Below are positions 1-5,997 of a stretch of 7,628 nucleotides of DNA, in pieces. The first letter of the stretch is position 1. Every line of letters starts with the position of its first letter. This DNA is from an uncultured Pseudomonadota bacterium (GTDB taxonomy: Bacteria > Myxococcota > UBA796), in NCBI GenBank assembly GCA_913040875.1, contig CAJWHX010000154.1:1-7628 (forward strand). Direction: 5' to 3'. Position numbers and translations under genes: made by a program. The notes beneath the pieces are model-generated. The model was not told the DNA's origin. It made no database searches and saw nothing but the letters and a program-made list of their open reading frames with translations.

Positions 1-945
1 CTACCGTCTGAAACTTGTGATGGATTGGAGCATGTGAAGGCTGTTTCAGAAGCAACCTCAAGTGAAATAACGATGGATTCTGGAGATACTGGAAGTGTCT
101 CAGAATCCAGTTCATACACCTGCTGTTATGACACAGTAGCCGCGACGGTAGGGACTCTTTGTGGTGAGACACCCCCAGCACCGACGGAAGGTCGACCTTT
201 GATTTTTGAGGGTGTGGCTCAGGCTGCATCGATCTCACTTGGTAAAGCTTGGTCGAAAGGACCGTTGGCTGAATCTAGTCTACTCACCTTGAAGCAGCGT
301 CAGGTCCTGTCTACATTTTGGTTAAAAACGGCACAAATGGAGCATGCCTCAGTCGCCTCTTTTCATCAATTTGCCTTGGATCTGATGCGATTTGGTGCAT
401 CTCCAGAGCTATTAATACGGACCAACAAAGCCATCCTGGATGAAGTCGCTCATGCGAAAGCCGCCTTTGCAATAACGGAAGGATTGTTGGGGCAACCAGT
501 ATCTCCCAGCGAGTTTCACATGAACATACAACCGACTGTGAATGTTTCTGATTTTGCTACAAAAGTAGCCTTAGAGGGTGCAATCAATGAGACCATCGCT
601 GTTGTGCTTGCCAGTTTGCAACGAGCCAAGTGTACCGACTTTGCCATTCAACAGTTTCTGAGCGATGTGATTCGAGAAGAAGCAGAACATGCTGAATTGG
701 CATGGGATACTTTACGATGGTTGGTGACAAAGGGTGGACAGGATGTGATTGATTCTTTGCGAAGGCTCTTAGCAATAGACTACACTCCCGATGTAAGCGC
801 CTTTCCAGTGGTCGGAATTCCAAGTCACGGACTTCCGTCTCAAACAGTTGCGTTTGCTGTCCTGAAAAATGCCTATGAACACGTTGTGATACCAAATCTA
901 AAACTAATTTTAGAAGAGCATATAACCCAGCTAGCGGTTTCTTAA
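1..945 (+). CDS. Ferritin-like di-iron domain protein, 5' end outside window
   Basis: The frame is open from base 1, so the true start lies left of the window; the first possible start inside is a TTG at 25 with no evident ribosome site. Counting from that TTG, residues 1-60 form a Ser/Thr- and Cys-rich low-complexity segment with a CCY motif (33-35) and a further Cys at 46. Residues 95-235 are a helical ferritin-like bundle. Likely metal ligands are visible: Glu106 in EHASVASF, Glu140 and His143 in DEVAHA, Glu184/Glu189 in EGAINET, and Glu219 and His222 in REEAEHAEL. Two ExxH pairs plus lone Glu residues are the classic di-iron pattern. Cys-rich N-termini before this domain are typical of exported or lipoprotein forms in myxobacteria-like genomes (from memory), but the signal peptide would be outside the window. 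The substrate is unknown; iron/oxygen or peroxide chemistry is inferred. It ends in TAA. The domain call is firm, the role is not. Confidence 0.8.
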   Translation, partial: LPSETCDGLEHVKAVSEATSSEITMDSGDTGSVSESSSYTCCYDTVAATVGTLCGETPPAPTEGRPLIFEGVAQAASISLGKAWSKGPLAESSLLTLKQRQVLSTFWLKTAQMEHASVASFHQFALDLMRFGASPELLIRTNKAILDEVAHAKAAFAITEGLLGQPVSPSEFHMNIQPTVNVSDFATKVALEGAINETIAVVLASLQRAKCTDFAIQQFLSDVIREEAEHAELAWDTLRWLVTKGGQDVIDSLRRLLAIDYTPDVSAFPVVGIPSHGLPSQTVAFAVLKNAYEHVVIPNLKLILEEHITQLAVS

Positions 946-1251
946 AATTTATGTTTTTCAATGGTAGTCACACAAGGACTCGAAGATGCCAAGCCATCCA
1001 AATTATGATAGTACATCCCCACCACCGTTTTCCCACTTTAGAACATCCTTTCCCGCTTCGGCTGAAAACCAAAGTTTAACCAGTTGAAAAGTGTTGGCAT
1101 CAAAATTGTGTCACCGATAGTCTTTATACAAACACTCGTAGAGGAACCGAGGTGGAGTTGAAATTATCGATGTTCATCCCACATGAACGCTACAAATGGA
1201 TTATACCATACAGCACAGTTGTATTCGTGAACACACACTTTGGGAACATCA
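946..1251. other. Intergenic gap between ferritin-like gene and ABC-F gene
   Basis: About 306 bases without a gene I can support. There is no convincing stem-loop plus T-run terminator after the TAA at 943-945. A short open frame begins at GTG 1152, preceded by GAGG at 1141-1144, and runs to TAA 1332-1334, overlapping the ABC-F start in another frame. It resembles no family I know and could at most be a leader peptide. The ABC-F promoter presumably lies here, but no -35/-10 pair is good enough to call. Confidence 0.5.
1242..1251 (+). promoter_or_regulatory. Weak ribosome binding site deciding the ABC-F start
   Basis: GGGA at 1242-1245 lies 6 bases before ATG 1252. It is weak, but it supports 1252 over TTG 1321, whose nearest purine run (AGGA, 1304-1307) is 13 bases away and overlaps the TAG. 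Confidence 0.4.
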
Positions 1252-2913
1252 ATGATAACGGTTACGGAGCTTTCAAAAAGCTATGGTTCACAAGTATTGT
1301 TTTAGGATGCAAACCTCCAATTGAACACCAATAACTGCTATGGGATCGTTGGCGCCAATGGATCTGGCAAATCAACACTTCTACGCATCCTGAGCGGTCA
1401 AGAGTCCGCTGAAGAAGGTGATATCAAACTGCCAAAGAATGTACGCGTCGGTACCTTAGAGCAGGACCATTTCCAATATGAAGACACTCCAATTATTGAA
1501 GTTGTCATGATGGGACATGAACAACTTTGGGCTGCTCTGCAAGAACAGGAAAAGATAATTGCTTGTGAAGATGGTGAATTTGATTCAGACCGATATGCCG
1601 AAGTGGAAGATATAATTCTATCCATGGATGGGTATGCATTTGAATCAAGAGCTGCGGAAATACTGAGTGGCCTGAATATCCCTACTGAACGACACCAAGA
1701 AAAATTAGCCGTACTTTCCGGAGGCTATAAGCTGCGTGCTCTGCTGGGTCAGGTTTTGGCGTCCGAACCAGATATTCTCATTCTTGATGAACCAACGAAC
1801 CATCTTGATATTGTCTCGATTGATTGGCTGGAAGGATTTTTACAGCGATACAAGGGCTTGGCGATTGTTGTATCCCATGACCATCGATTCTTAAATGAAG
1901 TGTGTGACCAAATAATAGACGTTGATTATCAAGCGGTAAAACCCTATCCTGGAAACTATGACAACTTCTTGAAGCTTAAAAAAGAAGAACGAATCCGACG
2001 TGAAAAGGAGATTGGCAAGCGTGAAAAAGAAATCGCCGATCACAAAGCGTTCATCTCTCGATTCAAAGCAAAGGCAACCAAAGCAAGGCAAGCAAATTCG
2101 AGGGTCAAGAAGCTTGCAAAGATCGTAATCGAAGAACTTCCAACGAGTAGTAGACGGTACCCATACTTTAAATTGGAGATGAAAAGACCCAGTGGAAAGA
2201 TGGTGCTCAAAGTAAATAATCTGCACAAATCATTTGGTGACAATGCGGTTCTAAACGATGTTGATTTCACGATAAACCGAGGTGACAAAGTGGCACTCGT
2301 TGGACCAAATGGTGTTGGTAAATCGACTCTAATCAAGATCGTAATGGATGCCTTACAAGCTACTGGTGGAAGTTATGAATGGGGTCATGAAACCCACATA
2401 GGGTATTTCGCCCAAGATCACACTGAACAGCTGGGAAACCCAAAAAACGATGTCTTGACATCACTGTGGGATGCCTGTCCACTTGAATCCATTGGATATT
2501 GCTATGGCAAGCTTGCAGAAGTATTGTTTAGCCGCGATGAAACCGATAAAAGAGTTGAAAACTTATCTGGTGGGGAAGCCGCACGACTGTTGATGTGTAA
2601 ATTGGCTGTTCAAAAGCCAAATGTCTTGGTTCTCGATGAACCAAACAATCACCTTGATTTAGAAGGAATATCGGCTCTAATTAGAGATCTTAAAAAGTTT
2701 GAAGGAACGATCATCTTTGTTTCACACGATAGATGGTTGGTGGAAAACCTTGCGACTCGCGTCATTGAAATCACTCCCGAAGGGATTGATGATTATCTTG
2801 GAACCTATCATGAGTTTATGGCCCGAAAAAAGATAGACCATCTGGATACTGAACAATCACTGCAAAACAATCGTGCGAACAAGAAAAAGAAGAAAAAGTC
2901 GACTGGAAAGTAG
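1252..2913 (+). CDS. YbiT-type ABC-F ATPase interrupted by an in-frame TAG at codon 18
   Basis: ABC-F proteins are soluble twin-ATPase factors that act on ribosomes rather than transporting. I place the start at ATG 1252: a GGGA lies 6 bases upstream, an in-frame TGA at 1228-1230 closes the frame behind it, and the first codons read MITVTELSKSYGSQVLF, a normal NBD1 opening. Codon 18 is TAG, after which the frame continues DANLQLN and then Walker A. In full-frame numbering: Walker A1 34-42 (GANGSGKST), signature LSGG 155-158, Walker B1 175-186 ending DEPTNHLD; a charged helical linker follows, roughly 215-300. Then come Walker A2 351-359 (GPNGVGKST), LSGG 438-441 and Walker B2 458-469 (DEPNNHLD), and a Lys-rich tail. 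The total of 553 codons matches the family. Segments such as MMGHEQLW, PYPGNYD and RVIEITPE point to the YbiT branch. A product from TTG 1321 would lack the first beta strands and the A-loop tyrosine and probably would not fold. The gene ends in TAG. The family is certain; whether full-length protein is made is not. Confidence 0.85.
1303..1305 (+). other. In-frame amber codon inside ABC-F NBD1
   Basis: TAG lies between the QVLF and DANLQLN segments of the first nucleotide-binding domain. Aligning this segment without gaps to the same part of NBD2 of the same protein (KSFGDNAVLN then DVDFTIN) puts the TAG opposite one Asn codon, so exactly one residue is replaced and no base is gained or lost. 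As I recall it, E. coli YbiT has Glu here (LFENI), so GAG to TAG is the simplest origin. Confidence 0.9.
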
Positions 2914-2929
2914 AATCAAGTATCCATCG

Positions 2930-3805
2930 TTACTGCCCTTCAATCGCTCGCCAGAACATCGATCGAATCTCATGATGCCCACGCGGATTGGGATGAATGC
3001 AGTCATTCGCTAGCCAAAGAGATGGATCATCTTCGCTGTAGTACGATGTGTTGAGGTCGTCGTAATTAAATCCATGTCCGAGAAAGGTCCCCCGCATGTC
3101 GAGTACACTGAAACCCAAGTCCTCTGCCAGACCCCGAAATCGTGTGTTGGCTTCTTGCAGACTGGGCAGCAAAGAAGAGATATTAAGACCGTAAAAGCAA
3201 TCTCCAGCTTGCCCCACGGCATCTGTCGGCTCGTAGACATTGGCCATGAGTACGGTAGAACCATCAGGAAATCGATGCCCATCAAGGAAGTACTATGCTA
3301 TCTGTCTCCAGTTGGCGACCGTCTTTTCAAGTCTCTCTTCGACAATGCTGGGATTCAGCAACACGCTCTGCAAATCATTTCCGCCCACGGTGATGACTAC
3401 GAGTGCCTCACCTTCAAATGGAAGTGTGATCTGTTCTTCCAGACGCTCAATCTGGTCATTGAGTACGGTCCCCGTCCAAGAACCACTCTTGCTGACGTCG
3501 ACCACTTCAATCTCTGGATAGCGGGTCGCGAGGTCTTTTCCATCCCAGTCAGGCCAAGTGTTGGTATTGTTGACCAAAAGTCTTACGTAGTCCTCATCAT
3601 CAGCTGGTGAGCCCGCACCGGCCGTGATGCTGTCTCCGAGGAAAATGACCGTATCGGGTGAATTGGGAAACGTGTGTGCATAGGTGCCCACTCGATCTGG
3701 AGTAGATGCCTCATCGATGGCGGGTTGAAATCTGTCGTCACTGGTATCCTTGGTATCGCCTCGGCAGGCGAACAGGAGTGCTGACAGCAGAATTATTGAA
3801 CGCAT
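2930..3805 (-). CDS. GDSL/SGNH-family hydrolase lipoprotein interrupted by an in-frame TAG at codon 171
   Basis: This is a predicted secreted esterase/lipase-like hydrolase anchored as a lipoprotein. I start it at ATG 3805-3803 because a perfect AAGGAG (3816-3811) sits 5 bases upstream and the first residues, MRSIILLSALLFAC, form a lipoprotein signal peptide with lipobox LFAC and lipidated Cys14. Family blocks are in order: GDSI with nucleophile Ser59 (block I), a Gly in KSGSWTG (II), GGND with Asn143 (III), and DCIHPNPRGH with Asp268 and His271 (V). All four catalytic elements are present over 291 codons, a normal length. Codon 171 (3295-3293) is TAG; the frame then continues directly as YFLDGHRFPDG and onward into block V. 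The truncated 170-residue product would have no catalytic His. The only downstream in-frame restart, ATG 3247-3245, has no ribosome site. The gene ends in TAA, 16 bases from the convergent ABC-F end. The substrate cannot be told. Confidence 0.85.
3293..3295 (-). other. In-frame amber codon inside SGNH hydrolase
   Basis: Read on the minus strand, TAG falls between VANWRQIA and YFLDGHRFPDG. Both halves are in the same frame, with no stop before or after until the TAA at 2930. GAG (Glu), CAG (Gln) or AAG (Lys) would each restore the frame by one substitution. Confidence 0.9.
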
Positions 3806-3810
3806 CGAGT

Positions 3811-3816
3811 CTCCTT
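3811..3816 (-). promoter_or_regulatory. Strong Shine-Dalgarno of the SGNH lipoprotein gene
   Basis: AAGGAG on the minus strand lies 5 bases before ATG 3805. It fixes the start at the signal-peptide methionine and excludes the longer frame from TTG 3853. A well-kept initiation site suggests the gene was expressed until recently or still is. Confidence 0.8.
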
Positions 3817-3820
3817 CCGG

Positions 3821-3853
3821 AAGTATATAAGTATAAACAAATAGCGAATTCAA
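3821..3853 (-). promoter_or_regulatory. Possible promoter of the SGNH lipoprotein gene
   Basis: Just upstream of the ribosome site is an AT-rich stretch with TTGAAT (3853-3848) as a possible -35. Two TATACT boxes (3834-3829 and 3826-3821) are possible -10 elements. Spacings to the TTGAAT (13 and 21 bases) are off the usual 17, so only the region, not the exact boxes, is suggested. Confidence 0.3.
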
Positions 3854-4016
3854 ACCGACTATTCGCGTATCGTAACAGTATCCATCCCCCTGATATTGGG
3901 CAATGATATTCTCACAACCGATAAATCCAGTAAAGCCCTTCTCACTTGTAAATTTATATCGATGTACCCCTCATAAAAATCAGAGATTCTCCAACGCTGC
4001 AATATCCATCTTCCTG

Positions 4017-4268
4017 TTAAATACTGATCTTGGGAACCAACAACTGAACATAGAAGAACGATGCCCAAAATGCACAGGCGATGGCTGTAGTCAAAATGAT
4101 GACCATCCCCGTAATCGAATCATTATTGCCGTCGGGATTAAAGGTGTTGGGATTCCGATTGACCTTCTCTCGCCACTCTGTTGGAAAGAACTGCAATGTC
4201 CAAGCATACACAATGAAGAAGATATCGAGCAAGGTAAAAACAAGGCAGAGAAATAAAAAAGTATTCAT
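4017..4268 (-). CDS. Small two-helix membrane protein, function unknown
   Basis: This 83-residue protein starts at ATG 4268-4266, with GAGGGG (4282-4277) 8 bases upstream, and ends in TAA. Residues 2-25 are a hydrophobic helix (FLFLCLVFTLLDIFFIVYAW). Residues 26-50 are a polar loop with basic residues (EWREKVNRN) and Asn/Asp (NPDGNNDS). Residues 51-73 are a second helix rich in Ile/Ala/Phe. That makes it an inner-membrane hairpin protein. I recognise no family. The overlapping plus-strand frame (3903-4256) has low-complexity, non-protein-like content, so the minus strand is preferred. It lies upstream of the SGNH gene on the same strand, but 211 bases separate them and the SGNH gene seems to have its own promoter region, so an operon is not implied. 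It is probably transcribed divergently from the sulfotransferase gene. Confidence 0.65.
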   Translation of the reverse strand: MNTFLFLCLVFTLLDIFFIVYAWTLQFFPTEWREKVNRNPNTFNPDGNNDSITGMVIILTTAIACAFWASFFYVQLLVPKISI

Positions 4269-4276
4269 GGTCGAGA

Positions 4277-4282
4277 CCCCTC
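4277..4282 (-). promoter_or_regulatory. Ribosome binding site of the small membrane protein
   Basis: GAGGGG on the minus strand lies 8 bases before ATG 4268. It is the main reason to believe this short gene. Confidence 0.6.
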
Positions 4283-4293
4283 TATGAGAACCA

Positions 4294-4323
4294 ATGTTGC
4301 ATTACTCTATTGCTCTCTGTCAA
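4294..4323 (-). promoter_or_regulatory. Possible promoter of the small membrane protein gene
   Basis: A perfect TTGACA -35 box reads on the minus strand at 4323-4318. The -10 candidate 18 bases on (CAACAT, 4299-4294) is poor. It is well placed for the start at 4268, but it rests mainly on one hexamer. Confidence 0.3.
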
Positions 4324-4530
4324 ACAATGCATCTATCACCCAATATTAAGACTCTTAAACAACCCAGATCCGCTATTGATGCACCGAATTGAGGCCAACT
4401 GTCAACAAATCCACCAATCACTCTGGTGCGAACACGAATGGTACACCTCAACAGTCAAACCTATGAACAAGGACAGTGTGATAGTATTGATTAAAAGGGT
4501 ACACTCAACTTCGCCCGCCACTCGTAGACA

Positions 4531-4540
4531 AGAGGTCATC
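4531..4540 (+). promoter_or_regulatory. Ribosome binding site favouring GTG 4541 for the sulfotransferase
   Basis: AGAGG (4531-4535) with a 5-base spacer to GTG is the only decent site among the candidate starts. The stretch 4269-4540 would then be a divergent regulatory gap shared with the small membrane protein gene. Confidence 0.5.
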
Positions 4541-5845
4541 GTGAATTCAATCCCGAATACCATCAATAATGAACCAGATTTCTCACCAGCTGGAACAGGA
4601 CTGGCTTGCATCATCATCCTGTTCCAAACGATCTTCCTGTTGTTGTTGACACCCTTGGTAGTCGGCTTTGGACTGCCGTACCTTCTAATTCGCCTGTTTG
4701 TATCTCGACCACCAAACATTCCCAGTCCCAAAACCGTGCGCCGCTATTTGACCAAAGCCCTCTTTGCCCATGAAGAGGTCACCGTCTCTATGCGAATACG
4801 GTTGTTATTGAACATGCTTGTATTTTTGTCCATCTGCCCCCTATTTGCCTTTGCTTGGTTCTTGGACGATGTTCTCTTTCCTGAGTACCGCGATACTTCC
4901 ATTACAAAGCCACTGTTCTTAATCACCGGATCTCGGAGTGGTTCCACACAGCTGTCTCAGTATCTTGAAGACAATCCACAGATTGTGTCGCATCCATTTT
5001 TGCTTCAGTCGTTCCCCTACATTTGGCTCTGGAAACTGCTGCCCAAACTGCTCGGCCGATGGATGTCGGAAGACAAAGTCTACAAGATGGTCGCGGATGC
5101 CATTCGCCCAGAATATCTGGAACGTAAGGAAATGCACCCCTTTAAACCCGAAACCTATGAAGTGGTCTTTTCTGTTTCCCAATTGGTCAACCACAGCTTT
5201 GCTATGGGACCAAAGATGTTCGCTGAAGGATACGGATGGGGCAGACCCACACCTGAAAACATCCATTTCTGGCAAGAAGACCTCGTTGAAAATATTGACG
5301 CCGTTGGAAAGAAATTACTGTATTTTTCAGGTCCAAACGATGATGGTTCACCCAAGACCCTCTTTATAAAGGGACACTTCTTAGGCAGCGCATCGATATT
5401 GGAAGACAAATATCCGGACGCACATTTTCTCACTGTGTTGCGCCATCCCTCCAAACGCATCCGAAGCATCATCAATTTCTTTCGTGTAGCACCCGAAGTC
5501 TGTAAAAATGGCGCCATTCCTTGGTCTTGGTTGGTCTACTACGGTCAAAACGTTGAAGTCGATTATTGTCTCTATGAAAAGGAGTGGTACGAGGCTCATC
5601 CAGACAACTCGACCGTCATTCGATTCAAAGACTATGTTGCCGATCTGGAAAAAACACTCACAACCATCTATGAGCGCTGCTTGCCGCACGTCGATTCAGA
5701 AGGCTTCATTCATCAAACGCACGCCGAGCGAAAGAGAACTGGATACTCGGTTGACCGAACCTACGCTGAACTCAATATGGATGAAACGCTTTTGCTCGAA
5801 CCGCTCCAAGAATACATCGCTTGGGTGGAACAAAGTGATTCATGA
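4541..5845 (+). CDS. Membrane-anchored sulfotransferase-family protein
   Basis: This is likely a PAPS-dependent sulfotransferase. I favour GTG 4541 (434 residues) because AGAGG at 4531-4535 lies 5 bases upstream. The frame stays open back to 4238, so TTG 4310, ATG 4379 or ATG 4463 are alternatives, none with a ribosome site. From GTG: residues 17-53 are strongly hydrophobic (LACIIILFQTIFLLLLTPLV and on), and 86-108 form a second hydrophobic segment, giving an N-terminal membrane hairpin. The catalytic domain starts near 120. FLITGSRSGSTQLSQYLEDNP at 126-146 contains the 5'-phosphosulfate loop (GSRSGST), normally G-x-x-R-S-G-T/S in the family. LRHPSKRIRSI at 300-310 is the 3'-phosphate-binding motif (R-x-x-x-x-x-x-x-S pattern). 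Both PAPS elements are intact. The acceptor could be a lipid, glycan or small molecule; nothing nearby identifies it. It ends in TGA with no downstream partner close by. The family is fairly sure, the start and substrate are not. Confidence 0.78.
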   Translation: MNSIPNTINNEPDFSPAGTGLACIIILFQTIFLLLLTPLVVGFGLPYLLIRLFVSRPPNIPSPKTVRRYLTKALFAHEEVTVSMRIRLLLNMLVFLSICPLFAFAWFLDDVLFPEYRDTSITKPLFLITGSRSGSTQLSQYLEDNPQIVSHPFLLQSFPYIWLWKLLPKLLGRWMSEDKVYKMVADAIRPEYLERKEMHPFKPETYEVVFSVSQLVNHSFAMGPKMFAEGYGWGRPTPENIHFWQEDLVENIDAVGKKLLYFSGPNDDGSPKTLFIKGHFLGSASILEDKYPDAHFLTVLRHPSKRIRSIINFFRVAPEVCKNGAIPWSWLVYYGQNVEVDYCLYEKEWYEAHPDNSTVIRFKDYVADLEKTLTTIYERCLPHVDSEGFIHQTHAERKRTGYSVDRTYAELNMDETLLLEPLQEYIAWVEQSDS

Positions 5846-5997
5846 AACGTCAGTCGTTATAGAGTGGGGTGAACGCGTTTGGCATTGATAATATTGACGA
5901 GATACAGAATTAAATGAGAACCTAACCCCACTTATGCATCTGTGAGAGATTCAATAGACTTGGGCACAGATGCTATTGTACGGACAACGAAAGCAAC
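5846..5997. other. Palindrome-rich gap before the unknown membrane-anchored gene
   Basis: This gap holds an 8-base inverted repeat (AGTGGGGT 5863-5870, ACCCCACT 5925-5932), the palindrome AACGCGTT (5872-5879) and a tighter 9-base inverted repeat at 5936-5973. None is followed by a T-run, so a Rho-independent terminator is not supported. Possible -35-like hexamers (TTGATA 5885, TTGACG 5894) lack a good -10 partner. Confidence 0.45.
5936..5973 (+). repeat. Perfect 9-base inverted repeat upstream of the 5998 gene
   Basis: GCATCTGTG (5936-5944) and CACAGATGC (5965-5973) are exact reverse complements separated by 20 bases, ending 24 bases before ATG 5998. In RNA it would be a stable stem just ahead of the start codon; in DNA it could be a two-half-site operator. 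A T-run is absent, so it is not a typical terminator. Confidence 0.6.

Noticed and set aside
584..961. Minus-strand frame opposite the ferritin-like gene
   Set aside because: It is a shadow of the conserved di-iron ligand region on the plus strand.
2880..2905. A-rich run as a frameshift or slippage site
   Set aside because: It encodes an ordinary Lys-rich tail and both frames around it need no shift to explain the protein.
1321..2913. ABC-F gene starting at TTG 1321
   Set aside because: The start has no properly spaced ribosome site, it begins only ten codons before Walker A, and clear ABC-F sequence continues upstream in the same frame to ATG 1252 across one TAG.
2905..2945. Bidirectional terminator between the convergent ABC-F and hydrolase genes
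   Set aside because: No stem with flanking A/T runs can be drawn in the 16-base gap and its surroundings.
2930..3247. Separate 105-residue protein on the minus strand
   Set aside because: It lies in the same frame as the hydrolase N-terminal part, carries that family's Asp-His block and has no ribosome site; it is the 3' half of the amber-interrupted gene.
3074..3610. Plus-strand frame of 178 codons across the hydrolase gene
   Set aside because: It is antisense to well-conserved GDSL-family blocks, with no ribosome site and no family resemblance.
3293..3853. Hydrolase start at TTG 3853
   Set aside because: The ATG at 3805 has a perfect Shine-Dalgarno and begins a proper lipoprotein signal peptide; the extra 16 residues would spoil it.
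3903..4256. Plus-strand frame of 117 codons opposite the small membrane protein
   Set aside because: The composition is not protein-like and it is antisense to a frame with a good ribosome site and two clean membrane helices.
5936..5973. Rho-independent terminator of the sulfotransferase gene
   Set aside because: The stem is good, but the bases after it are mixed with no T-run, and it lies 90 bases past the stop and close to the next start.
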